A stretch of DNA of 64,000 bases, from the NCBI GenBank assembly GCA_047495785.1, contig JBLDXI010000054.1:2666001-2730000 (forward strand). The letters are read 5' to 3'. The notes under the pieces are model-generated. The model saw nothing but the letters and a program-made list of their open reading frames with translations. It did no database searches and had not been told where the DNA came from. How positions within the stretch are numbered: the first letter of the stretch is position 1; each line of letters starts with the position of its first letter. The position numbers were made by a program, and so were the translations under genes. The stretch is from Lepidodermella squamata (Eukaryota > Gastrotricha). This document shows, one piece after another, positions 31,311 through 42,422 of the stretch.

Positions 31311-34300
31311 TTAGTTATTAGCAAAGCAGCTGCCAGGGGTCCCAAATGGCCCCACAGGGCTCTGAAAACACAATAAAATCAAAATTGCTACATAGATAGA
31401 GAAGGTCATCGGTTTCTCACCTCATCATCATGACATTTATCACGTCGACAGTCGACAAAGGTAGATGAGCCTTTCTTGAAGCATTGATAATACTTCTGCA
31501 AAATATCTAAACTTAAACGAGCAACTTGTGTTCAAGTTCAAGCGTACCATGCCATCGACGTGTTGACAGTCGAGCCAATTGCGAGCGAAATAGCGGAACC
31601 CGTTGAATGGCCCAGTTACGGTGCTCTATCTCGAAAACTGAGAGCATTCTGCTTTGCAATGCATCAAACTACTCACCTCAGTTTCGCCGGGCTTGTCGCA
31701 CTTCATGTCATTCGCAACACAACGGAATGTTTTTCCTGTGTAGCACCGCTTCGCAACCTAAATTGGGTTACGAATAAGCATTCAATTAAATCAGAAAAGG
31801 TCACTTGTCCCACCCGGACATCCGAAATCTCAAGGAACAATACAAAAGTTTGATTCTTTACCTATGACTGACCTAGACCCCTAGGCAATGCAAGAAAGCC
31901 AGGAAGCAGGAGGTATATTAGCGTATCGCACCAGTTCCAGAAAAGAAAACCTTAAAGCTACAACCGCTGATTTGAATTACCCGAAACATAAAAAACTCCC
32001 AATCTCGAGGATTCTCGTTCGCACACTACTGCCCTGAAATCTATAGGGCCGAGCTACAAATTTATTCTAGCCAGAGCTTGATTTGAGATAGCAAAGCCGG
32101 AGGCGATAGAACATTCTAATCTCCGCTTGAAACTTACGCCTTGGTTGCATGTTTTCACATCAGCTTTCCCGGTGAGAGTGGTCTCGCCCGCTTGGCACGT
32201 AGTCTGGCGACAGCTAACGAATTCGTTAGTCTGAGTGTTGATGCAGCGAACAAAGCGAACTGCTGGCTTAGTTTCATTTGTCACCGCTGCAGCTGCCCGT
32301 GAAACACATCTTATTTTTCAAGAAATGCGGAAAACTATGTGTCAGAGCTTACTCATGGAGCAGTTTGACAGCGTAGTCGAATTTCCAACAAAACAAGAGA
32401 GACCAGGTCCTGAGTTGGGATTGCGACATGCATTCTGCGACGCGTTGAGGCTGCCGCCTGGGAGGTCCAGATCAGCGTAAACAGATTGCTCTGTCCACGG
32501 GCTGCACGTTTCATTCGAGTTGGTTTTTGTCACGGCGGTGCCTTCGTAGTCGTAACCGGTTGAGGTGAGGATGATCTCCTTGGACAGGTTAGAAGCTTTC
32601 ACGCCCTTGCAAGTTGCGTACACTACAAGTTTGAATCCCTGATCCGGTGACTGTTGCCCGACAATCGCCTGCATGTGCACCATAGCTTGAGATTTGTCTG
32701 TGACAAAAGGTCGACCGCTACTGATGCCACAGGAGCAAAATCTGTAGAACGAATGACCTGATACAACTTTGTTGAACAATGTTTACCAGATCCTCCACAA
32801 CTCATGCATTTTAACAGTCTCATAAATGTTATCACTTTGGATGAAAATTGAATTTGAATAAACTCACTTTAATCCAGGATAGCCACCCGCACCAAGATCG
32901 CGAATAAGGACGAAGTCGTCGCAAACGTTAAACCCTGTTGAAGAGAAAAGAATTAGGCAGGGCCGATATATTAGCATTGCGCTTACTTTCTGAGCATTGC
33001 ATGTTGGGTCTTTTCTCAAATACGAACACTAAACCGCTGTCAGCTTCCTGTGAAAAGATAAATAGGTCATATGAACTGCCGCAGAAATCGTGAAGACTAC
33101 ATACCTATGCTCAAGTTTCATTCAATTCAATATAAATTAGAAATTAATGTAGGTATTAGATTTTCAAGAATGGAGTCATCTCCTACATCTCCTACATTAG
33201 AACCTACATTTTAAAGCAACGTTTTATATAACTTCTCGAAATAGTTTTTCAAATAGCCTGGCTGTGCAAATATCTATGCAAATCTGAATGCGAATTCAAG
33301 TTGTTAAGAAAAAGTATAACACACTGTTGAAACGAGCCACGAACAGCTGCTACCAGCGGTGTATGTAGCTGGAGATTCGATAATGGTTTTGTTGCAAGGC
33401 GAGACTGTAACACGGCCACCACAGCTGCCAGGCGGTACAGCCGGCGCGAAGGTTTCGCACAGCGGACCTCCAAATCCGAACGGACACTGGCATAAGGTAC
33501 AGTTTTTAGCAGGATTAGGGAAGCCATCGTTCTCGCATTTTGTGGCGTTGCAAATCGGATCGACTGGAAAAAAAACAAAAAAAACCATGACAATTATTGT
33601 CCCATGTCTCGAGTAATCGAATGGCACTTGACAAGTAACAAACTAAGTCATGGGTCTGGCCCATTCGGAAATCAGTAGACCTACAACTGAAAGCCTGATC
33701 GCATCAAGACCAATCCGCTACATTCTGCCATGACAAATCACAATATTCTGAGTCAGCTATGTATTAGCTCACTCAAGACGCAAGAGAAGCAAGAGCTCGA
33801 AGTTAGCAGACAGATCTATAGGCACGAGCTATACAGGGCCACCCAAAATAAGCCGAGTAGGTCAAGCCTGGGTCTATTTTTTTCCGCCTGGGGAATCTAT
33901 GAAATTTGGCATTTTTCGAATGATGAATTGATTTCGAAAATGTGTACCGATCAAAATATGGGGGTTCCAGATCTAAAGCAGCGTCAAAGCGATCGTCTGG
34001 ACCCGATGATTAACTTAGCATCAAAAAGTCGTTCAATTTCACAGATCCAGGTGTGGACCGCCTCAAAGGTCAAAGGTCGAAAGTGGATGTTGACTTCTCG
34101 GTCACCTGTCGACCACTTCTAAAAATGCTACCCGGGCAAATTTCAAAAAATCAAAAAATCAAAAAATCGGCCGTCTCTCAGCTTAGCGATGACCCGAAGG
34201 GGAATCATATCGACTTTTTGCAAAACCCCCAGGAGCCAGTGTGTTAAATTGATTAATGATTGCTTCAAACAAATTGTGGACGTGAAACTAACAATGGGCC

Positions 34301-36001
34301 GATGAAACGATACCGTGCTAAACTATTTCCGAAGAAAACATACCGAAGCAATTGTAAAGATAGTTCATTTTCAGCACATCGTAGTGGGACATGTAATTGT
34401 GATGACCAATAGTTGACAGGTATCGCAAGTCGTATGGTTGCATCTCCGATCGTGTTTCATTGACATTCATTGTCACCAAACTCCCCGCATCGTAATCAAA
34501 TGGCAAGCCGAACGTCATGTCAGGAAGAGACTCTAAAAGAGTGTCAAAGCTAAAAAGTACACGATAGATCAATGTGAGTCAGGCTCAGATAAACTAACGT
34601 TTTTTGAAATGCTGCGCTCACCCATAGGTAATCGCGGTAGTCAGGTCGCAAAAATTCTGCTACAAATCCCGATAATGCGAAGAACGTGTAGGGAACAAGA
34701 TTTCTCTAGAAGAATAATAAAGTGTTGCAAGTAAATTTCCAGAATTCTGCTTATGAAAATAGCTGGATGAGACCTATTATTTTTCCTATTAGGCAGAAAA
34801 TAGAAAATGTGAGGAATTTCGGAAATCAGAAGTAAATAGTAAATATCCTAATTGTATGTGAACGGTCCTGATCTAACCTTATTTAACTTTACTTAGGAAG
34901 GCAAAGTGAAAGAAGACAAGTAATGCAAGACAAGTACCACGGTTTCATTGGAATTAATTTTTTCATCTCCAATGGCTAGCAGCTGTGTGTCATTGATTAC
35001 AGGATTCCCGGAACTGCGAGTTGGGAGAAAAATTAGGCTTGAATTTTTGTTCATTAAACGTCATACAGTGAATTCGTTTGGGCAAAAATAACCAGACCAG
35101 CTTGACCAGGAGTGAAGGATGTTGGGTTTTCGAATTTAATGCACGTAACACTGGACAGGTAGGCTTGCAACTTTATGAATTCTGCTCGCACCAGAGGACC
35201 TGTGAAGAATTATAATAGATATACCTATAATTAAATTTGTGTTTCATATTGAAAAAAATTTCAAAAAATTCACTGACTAATCAGAGTTTCCCAATATGTT
35301 TATATCATAGAGAAAAAAATGACCAGAGTAAGCACTCAAGCTAAAAAATTGATCTCCGATATTATAGAAGTGCGTTCTCAAAACGGATATCTCCGTTTTC
35401 TACCAAATTTTGCATGCCTATAGAACGCGAGCTGCTCTTTCACGTGGTATAAGATTTGAGGTGGGCAATTGCTGCTCAGTCTTGATCTCATCAAAATAAG
35501 TAAAACCATAGTGAAAACGAGGTTTTTGTATCGTAACAACGGTTGGGTTGCCCACCTCAAATCGTATACCACGTGAAAGAGCAGCTCGCGTTCTATAGGC
35601 ATGCAAAATTTGGTAGAAAACGGAGATATCCGTTTTGAGAACGCACTTCTATAATATCGGAGATCAATTTTTTAGCTTGAGTGCTTACTCTGGTCATTTT
35701 TTTCTCTATGTTTTATATCTATTATAATTATTGTACCTGCTTCGACATAGCCAGGATCAGTCCATCCAGGATGAGACGTGTTGCCGAACCACAGTTTGAT
35801 CGGCGAAGCAAGAGACGTTGAAGGCGTGGGGGTGTTACGAAGAAGTGGCGCGGCATCGTCGTCTGCCGTTATTGCCGCTCCCGTGCTCTCCAGCATTGCG
35901 GTTAAACTTCGAAAATCCCGAAAATCAGTTACGGAAGGGACGAAAGCCGAACCTGCCATGTCGACAACGAGTAAAAGAGCAATGACCGAGCTACTTAACA
36001 T
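31311..36001 (-). CDS. Secreted astacin-like protein with lost zinc site, EGF, CUB and kringle-like modules
   Basis: Thirteen exons: 35737-36001, 35067-35199, 34938-35013, 34599-34705, 34344-34549, 33325-33563, 32987-33047, 32868-32934, 32353-32741, 32138-32292, 31677-31757, 31421-31495, 31311-31361; 634 aa, phases all agree. Signal peptide 1-18. The astacin fold is recognisable (KLWFG..., SSVTCIKFEN, RPDYRDYLW, FGLPFDYDAGS, IGHHNYMSHYDVLKMNYLYNC), but the HExxHxxGFxHE zinc site reads YTFFALSGFVAE (164-175) and the Met-turn Tyr is gone, so it cannot bind catalytic zinc. EGF about 266-299, CUB about 309-429, kringle-like 429-514 (GYDYEGT, NETCSPW, NACRNP), then Cys modules of the form C...FxCxxxxC. 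A non-catalytic extracellular binding role is inferred. Confidence 0.8.
33564..34343 (-). other. 780-bp intron of the astacin-like gene
   Basis: Lies between the astacin and EGF exons. An open frame on the plus strand (33730-34122) has no recognisable domain and is not called. No repeat structure identified. Confidence 0.5.
35306..35710. mobile_element. Foldback (inverted-repeat) element inside intron 1 of the astacin-like gene
   Basis: Two 163-bp arms (35306-35468 and 35548-35710) are reverse complements with a single mismatch, separated by a 79-bp spacer. TTTATAT occurs at 35299-35305 and 35712-35718, a possible target-site duplication. No transposase frame fits. It resembles a non-autonomous foldback transposon or MITE; transcribed as part of the intron it would form a 163-bp hairpin. 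Confidence 0.9.
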
Positions 36002-36173
36002 CTACTTAACAACAACAAAAAGAGAAAAAAAGAGAGAAATACGAATATTAAACGCTTTTTTAAATCCATAAATTGTTATCAAATTTGAAGTTTCGCTATT
36101 GAAAAATAAGGAAATAGTAAGAAATAGCATTTTATCAGGCCTAATTGTTTGAATGGAATTTTCGTAAATAGTG

Positions 36174-36231
36174 AATAGTCGTCACGGAAATAGTCGTCAC
36201 GGAAATAGTCGTCACGGAAATAGTCGTCACG
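36174..36231. repeat. 15-bp tandem repeat, about four units
   Basis: Unit ATAGTCGTCACGGAA repeated head-to-tail almost perfectly. It abuts the hairpin at 36245; the ATCACG/CGTGAT motif recurs around both, so the two structures may be one element. Confidence 0.85.
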
Positions 36232-36244
36232 GGAGAGCCTCGTG

Positions 36245-36317
36245 ATGGCTGTGTCCAAATACACTGGTTGATCATCACGAGCTGGGTTACTCAACCAGTG
36301 TATTTGGACACAGCCAT
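36245..36317. repeat. Perfect 27-bp inverted repeat with 19-nt loop
   Basis: Left arm 36245-36271 starts ATGGCTGTGTCCAAATACAC; right arm 36291-36317 is its exact reverse complement. Spacer 19 nt. About 245 bp upstream of the astacin-like start codon. Could be a small foldback element or a hairpin RNA; no miRNA family recognised. Confidence 0.9.
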
Positions 36318-37735
36318 TTTCATCACGGACAACAATTAGGCCATGGGCGCCAGATGTTGTGATAAATCAACTTCGAGTGGTTGGAAAAGTAAACAAATCA
36401 GCTCATTATTCTTGAACGATAATAACTGTCAATAATTTTCGGCGGTTCGAATAGCTCTTGAAACACATTGATTTTTTCGAAATTTTCAATGGTTTTTGAA
36501 ATGGGGAAAATCTTAAAAAATGAAATTGATCAAACATCACAACTGCCAAAATGACAGCGAAATTGAGGAGTATTTTTAATGGGCCAGGTAACTATGATAA
36601 ATCTCTACATTTCCATGCTTGGAGCGAGCTTGGACAACTATCTATATAATATTTTCGGGAATTGTTTTATGCCTTGAATTAATGACTTTTCACCATATTC
36701 CATGAATACTAATACAAATTATGCTAATGATAATTTCCAGCACGGAAATTCTTTATTCATACACGAAAGCTAAGAAACATGCTAACTGCAGTGGTTTCCA
36801 CTAAAATTCAACGAATTAACGAAGGCGCAAACTTTTTGAGAAGATGCGTTTGGTGATTTTCCTGTGTTCGAATATAGCGAGCCAGAATCGATAATCACAC
36901 AGTAACGTTATTGATTAATGACTCATGTTGCATCCCTTGGATATATTTGCTGTGGAGATTACTTAGAGTGTAACCATCTCATCTTAAGTTTCTAAGATAC
37001 TGAACTCTATTTAAACCGAGTGAAATCTTAATAAATATCCTTGTGTGAAACTTGTAATTTTATCATCCTGGAAATTTCCAATTTTAAAAAATGCAAGTTT
37101 TGAGTCCGATATCGACAAGAACCGATCATTACCTTGCCGAGGATTGTCACTCATCACGCCTTGAGCTATTTTGCCGTTCAAAATCTTGAACGCGCTGTGA
37201 ACATGACGCTATATAACATTTCGTTACCAAGGCGTTACATTGCCATGATACGACATTATTTCATTATTTCACCGAAATTTCTGGGTAAATCGTGAAAGCT
37301 AATAACACAGCTAGTAACGGCTATTAACGCTTATAATTATTATTACGAGCGAACAAACTCTTCGGCTTGTTTACGCGATGATCACGGCTTATCCGTGTTT
37401 TATCCGTCACATGCCATCGCAAGCCGTCCGATTTATCAACGAGACGCGTTACGTGGCTCGGAGTGAAGTATCGCGCATTTTCCCCGTTTGAATGGGAAAT
37501 TTAAGGACAAATAAAATGATTTTCGGATAAGCTATGGTATGGCTAATGAATTCTGGATTAAATAAATAAATAGATAATTGAAAATCTTGATTCAGAAAGG
37601 GCTGTTGTTACCTTTATTTCGAAAATATACTGTTGTATAAAAATCTGGTATAAAAAATTCGTGGTTTCAAAATGGCACGCAGGCCGCTAACTTTGAACCA
37701 ATGTTTGATGAAAACCTAAGCATTCAATTCATCAC

Positions 37736-37807
37736 GGTCCCATGGTGTAGCGGTTAGCACTCAGGACTCTGAATCCTGCGACTCGAGTTCAAATCTCGAT
37801 GGGACCT
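37736..37807 (+). tRNA. tRNA-Gln (anticodon CTG), copy B
   Basis: 72 nt, full cloverleaf: acceptor GGTCCCA/TGGGACC, anticodon loop CTCTGAA, intact A and B boxes. First member of the plus-strand series of cassettes. Confidence 0.95.
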
Positions 37808-37848
37808 TCATTTTTTCAACCTCCTTTTGCTATTTTTCAACGCAAGCG

Positions 37849-37859
37849 TATTCAAATTA
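37849..37859 (+). promoter_or_regulatory. Candidate PSE of U4 copy B
   Basis: TATTCAAATTA, -72 from the U4 start; conserved in position with copies A, C and D. Confidence 0.65.
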
Positions 37860-37920
37860 TTTCCCTTTTTGCGACTCTCTGCATCGGAGAACGGCTTCAA
37901 ATCGAGTTTAGTTGATATTT

Positions 37921-38061
37921 AGCTTTGCGCAGTGGCAGTTCCATACTCAGTGAGGTGCAAACCGAGAGGTGGAAATTGCTAATTGAAAACTACCCCAATT
38001 ACCCGCTCTGAGGACCTACGGGTCCGCTGCAGCACTTTCTGGAGCCCCACAAGGGGCTTTT
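37921..38061 (+). ncRNA. U4 spliceosomal snRNA, copy B
   Basis: Same U4 core as copy A (AGCTTTGCGCAGTGGCAG..., TTGCTAATTGAAAACT, ACTTTCTGG, terminal GCCCC-ACAA-GGGGC). Lies 113 bp after tRNA-Gln copy B. Confidence 0.93.
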
Positions 38062-38431
38062 GAATATCAGAAACAAATGTCAACTAACCATGCACTCAAT
38101 GTTGTCTTTAGCGTAAACTCGCACTGAAATAGTCATTTTTAAATAAACATGCAAATTCAAATTTACGAAAAATGTGTCCTACTTTTTTACCGCCACCTCA
38201 ATTCGTGGTTGTGGTAAATAATAACATTGCGTAGGAGCCAACAACTTTTTCTTGTGCGTCATTGTAGTCAACATGATGCGCATCTCACATCACCTCGCCC
38301 AATTAAAACGCCACGCAAAAACATTACGTTAATGTTTACCAAACCGAATGTTGTACTAGTGCATAGTAGAACCCAGCCCTGATGCTAGTTCGATTGGCGC
38401 TCAAGTGCGTCAATTTTTGTTTAGTCAAAGA
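38062..38431. other. Gap between U4 copy B and the mucin-like gene
   Basis: 370 bp; presumed promoter of the mucin-like gene. Nothing else recognised. Confidence 0.4.
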
Positions 38432-41400
38432 ATGGGATTTTTTCTGAAATGCGCGTTCATTCTCAGCTTGGCATCAATTTCAACAGCAGTTAGGCCTCGA
38501 GCGAAGAATGTTAGGAAGGAACCGTCAATGTTTTATAGCTTCATCCGCGTTCCTCAAGTCGCTGCTAATACGGAGAATGGTCCTATAAAAAGGATTTTTA
38601 AATCAGCTCAGACAACTCGGGAGCCAACTTCACTGGAAAACTTGGTGAAAAATGCCTATGAAAAACTGCCGGAAATAGACATGCTTAAATTATGGCTGCA
38701 ATCTCAACCGAACGCAGCGTATCGCCGCAATACCTACGACTACTACCAATCCTCTGGAATGATCTATCAACCTGTAGATTATGGCGGTTTTATGATCGGA
38801 ATCGACGAGGAAGGACTCGCCGAACATTTGAGTAGCAGTGATGGCCCTCTGACTTTGAGTCGCTTGCTTAAAAACGCAATGGGCAATAAGGAATTCGAGC
38901 CCTCGCCACAACAGCAGGATTTCGGTAGGGAAATGGATGAGCTGATAACGGTCTTAAGTGGGTTACTTAAAGGAGGGGACGAAGATACATTAAAAAAAGT
39001 TATAGAAATAATGTACCCTCGAAAAGATTCAAACGGATCGGCAAAACCTTCGATTATCCCGCAAAATATGGAGCAAATCGTCGAAGACTTGGCTGTTCTA
39101 CTTAGGGATGATAGCTCTCCAAAGGCTAAGGAGCTTTACGAACTGCTTTCCCGTTTATACCCTGGCTCTGTTAAGCAAATAGCCATACCTGGAATTGATT
39201 ATGACACGCCTTCCTCTACAAATCGCCCCCCACACAATTTGCAGCAAGCGGTTAAGACTATGTTGGATAACATTAGGATCATAGTTCAGTTTGTGGATGA
39301 CACAACGCCAAAGCCGAAACCGACAAAGGCGAGTTCAGTAACAACTCCGATTACAGAGGCAACCACCCCTACTCCTCCGACAACATTGATTGGGCCTGTT
39401 TCTAGCTCGACTACTCAAACTACTCCGACATCTACAACTATTGAAATAACTACAACTACGACAGCCACGACTCCGACTACGCCGACCACAACTGTTTTAA
39501 CGTCGACAACTCAGACTACTCCTACACCTCCCACCACAGAAGTTGAGCTGGTTACAACTACGACTTCGACGACTACGACAACGTCGACTGAGGCGGCTAC
39601 TAGCCCTATCCCTACCCCTCCTACCACCAGGATTGAACTGACTACAACTACGACTACACCAACTGAACCTGTTACCACCTCAACAACTCAAACTACCCCT
39701 ATTCCTCCAACTACCAAAATCGAGCTGACTACGACCACTTCTACAATGGCTGCGACTATGCCTACTGAGCCGGCTACTAGCTCAACCCCTACCCCTCCTA
39801 CAACAAGGATCGAGGTGACTACAACTACGACTACGGCGGCTATGACTACGCCAACTGAGCCTACTACTGTCTCAACTACTCAAACTACTCCTATCCCTCC
39901 AACCACAAAAATCGAGCTGACTACGACTACGACTACTGCAGCTACTACTTCGACAACTCAAGCCACCCCTACCCCCCCTACCACTGTAATAGAGGTGATT
40001 ACAACTACGACACCTACGACTACTACGACTACCACAACCACTACGATTCCGGCCACAACCACTACCGGGCCTGTTCTAACCTCAACTACTCAATCTACTC
40101 CTACCCCTCCTACTACAGTAATCGAACAGGCCACGACTGCAACTACGACAGCTCTGACTACGACTACAGGGGCTGCTAGTAGTATCACTACTACCCCCGC
40201 TGATGTTATCACCTCAGCAAGTTCCATTTCAACCAATGCAACTACGATCCAGTCAACAACGGCACCTGTTGTTACTACAACGGCTGATTCAGCCACCACG
40301 ACCGGGGCGGCTACGACGACGAAATCGTTCACTACTATGATCTCATCCACAGAAGTTCCAACCACTATTGCCATCGTTACCACGGGTACTCCTCCAAATG
40401 CGACCAACTCCACAGAGACAACTATTGCCATTGTAAGTGAAACAACAACAGCGCCGGTTACTACCCCTCCAACAACAACAATAGTTGTAGAAAGTACAAC
40501 AACCCCAGTCACCGTAGCCGCTAATATAACTACAACAGAGGCGGCCAGGACAACATCGACTACGGCTTTACCCATCTCAACAACCGCCAATTTAACGACC
40601 ATAGCAAGTACTGTTGTGACTACGACAGCTCCCACGACTACATCGATGCGAAATATTGGTAACAGGACCAATATTTTGGAAGTACCCGGTTGCTTTGCCT
40701 CGGATAAGGGTGGTTTTGAAGTTAAATGTTCTCGAAATTCCACGGTTGATTTCAGCCGTGTTTATGTGAGTCTCTATCATAAATGTTCCAGCCAAGATAA
40801 TCTATCTCTGATTTATAGCTTCCGATTGGTGCATTTATGTTCACCTGTGATGAGTGTACAGTAGTTCCGGGAAAGCTGGACCAGTCATTCTGTGAATTCG
40901 TCGATACCGCAGCTTATGGACTCTATTCTGCAGTGTTCAACAACGTGAGTTTATCCGAAATCAGTACGAACGCTCTCGGTTGTCTGCAACGTCCAACTGG
41001 TGAAAATTCGTCGGATGCTTTTGTCAAAAAGTTAACTCGCTTAGTCATCAAAGGGACGCCGAACAATAACCTAACTCTGGCACCTAGGATGTGTGGACCT
41101 TACGCGGAGATCAATACAGTCTATTTATTGGAGATCAGATACTTGCAGATGAATTACGAATCGTTCAGAAACTGTTCATTTCGTTGGTTAACTATAGAGA
41201 GGGCAGATTTTACAGCATCAGGCTTCTCTCCGGAATATCTGCTAAGCATGGCGAAGGTGCCTGTTCATTTAAAGCTGCTCCGCGTTAGAATGGATACGGT
41301 CGAGCGAACGTGGGAGAATGTTTATCGGCGATCTGCTATGGACAACGGATGTGTGGCTGATTTCGACCTGGGTGGTGGCGGGACGGTCTCCTTGAACTGC

Positions 41401-41592
41401 GACTATCGGGCAGCCTGGGTGAAAGAGCGGGATGAAATGGAGAGGAAGTTGAAAATCGGCGATGCCTTGTGCAGATGGCCGCCGCAGTACTCGACTAGAA
41501 ATCTTGCTGGCATTCGATGGGAATTTATAGCCGCTATCTCGACTCAAGTACCTACAACAACGGAAAATCATCACCCAGACTATATCTATTAG
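38432..41592 (+). CDS. Secreted mucin-like protein with C-terminal leucine-rich-repeat-like domain
   Basis: Two exons: 38432-40765 and 40819-41592; 1034 aa. Start at the ATG that opens a signal peptide (MGFFLKCAFILSLASISTAV); the frame upstream has no ATG. Residues 25-290 form a unique helical domain. About 290-745 is a Thr/Pro/Ser-rich mucin tract with some eight imperfect copies of a unit like STTQTTPxPPTTxIELTTTT, expected to be heavily O-glycosylated. After the intron (TAT|GTGAGT...TTTATAG|CTT) a Cys-containing globular part follows (CDECTVVPG, repeated hydrophobic LxxLxIxxT spacing, and CDYRAAW...CRWPP resembling an LRR C-terminal cap). No membrane anchor or GPI signal is evident. Probably a cuticle, egg-coat or gland secretion; not assigned to a known family. 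Confidence 0.8.
39300..40640 (+). repeat. Coding Thr/Pro mucin repeat tract
   Basis: Degenerate ACN-rich minisatellite encoding the mucin domain. Units of about 30-45 codons share the PTPPTT-I-E-TTTT core, indicating internal duplications and likely length polymorphism. Confidence 0.85.
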
Positions 41593-41722
41593 TTTTTAAA
41601 TGATTGATTTATCGTATTTTGCCCCGTTTGATGAAGCTGGCATGGCCAATGATTTCTGGAATAAATACACTTAATTTGTTAGAACGGCTTTTTGATGAAG
41701 TCCTTAGCATTCATTTCATCAC

Positions 41723-41794
41723 GGTCCCATGGTGTAGCGGTTAGCACTCAGGACTCTGAATCCTGCGACTCGAGTTCAAATCTCGATGGGACCT
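41723..41794 (+). tRNA. tRNA-Gln (anticodon CTG), copy C
   Basis: 72 nt, same body as the other copies, anticodon loop CTCTGAA. Located 130 bp after the mucin-like stop. Confidence 0.95.
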
Positions 41795-41838
41795 TCATTT
41801 TTTCTGACTTCTTTTTTGATATTTTTTACCTCGCCGCA

Positions 41839-41849
41839 TATTCAAATTA
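41839..41849 (+). promoter_or_regulatory. Candidate PSE of U4 copy C
   Basis: TATTCAAATTA at -73 from the U4 start, same position as the other complete copies. Confidence 0.65.
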
Positions 41850-41911
41850 TTGCACTGGTTGTTGTTCCCTTCTTTATAGAACGGCTCCTGCTTCGATGTT
41901 AGACAATCCTT

Positions 41912-42052
41912 AGCTTTGCGCAGTGGCAGTTCCATACTCAGTGAGGTGCAAACCGAGAGGTGGAAATTGCTAATTGAAAACTACCCCAATTACCCGCTCT
42001 GAGGACCCACGGGTCCGCTGTAGCACTTTCTGGAGCCTCACGAGAGGCTTTT
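41912..42052 (+). ncRNA. U4 spliceosomal snRNA, copy C
   Basis: U4 as in copy A. Its terminal hairpin is GCCTC-ACGA-GAGGC: both sides differ from the other copies in a compensating way, evidence that the RNA fold is under selection. Upstream flank nearly matches copy A, with which it forms the duplicated cassette. Confidence 0.93.
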
Positions 42053-42422
42053 GAACATCAGAAATAAACTTATCCAGCAGCTATTCTAAGATTGACCTTA
42101 TTTCAAGCCGACTAATTAATTCACATGTATTAACAAATTATGGTCTTGGCGCGAACCTTTGGCATTATTTTCAAAGCCTTATGATACAGCAAATTCATCG
42201 TGTAGCATGTGAATAATTGAAAGACAGAAGATGTAGAACACGAGTTATATCATGTTACTTGCTGAACGTCTGTGATTGTCGGTGAGTTACTGTTTCTACG
42301 CCTATCTATGCGTGCTTGATATCATGTTACGACCTCCAATTAGCTGGGGGAACGCCCACGTCTGAGCTTCTCCTTAAGAAACAGCCTTCCTTTATGTTTC
42401 TTCAGCAAACAGTGATTTAGAA
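42053..42422. other. Gap between U4 copy C and class C receptor
   Basis: 370 bp, presumed receptor promoter. By eye it has diverged from the matching gap at 23399-23837. Confidence 0.4.

Larger units (their letters stand above)
36002..37735. other. Intergenic region upstream of the astacin-like gene
   Basis: 1.7 kb of AT-rich sequence. It includes a short tandem array and a perfect hairpin (listed separately). The last 250 bp share patches (ATGGCTAATGAATTCTGGA, AAAACCTAAGCATTCAATT) with the flanks of the other tRNA-Gln cassettes. No gene recognised. Confidence 0.5.

Noticed and set aside
33730-34122. 130-codon frame on the plus strand
   Set aside because: Lies inside an intron of the astacin-like gene; no domain or splice support.
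36174-36231. CRISPR-like short repeats
   Set aside because: Units are contiguous with no spacers, in a eukaryotic genome: an ordinary tandem repeat.
37736-38061. tRNA-U4 cassette as a SINE-type retroposon
   Set aside because: Both RNAs are full length with intact promoters and stems, no A-tail and no target-site duplications seen; DNA-level duplication fits better.
40090-40743. Long Val/Ala-rich open frame on the minus strand
   Set aside because: Antisense shadow of the Thr-codon-rich mucin tract; no start context or domain.
41692-41913. Small open frame across tRNA-Gln copy C (and similar at copy A)
   Set aside because: Its peptide is just the translated tRNA body, repeated wherever the tRNA occurs.
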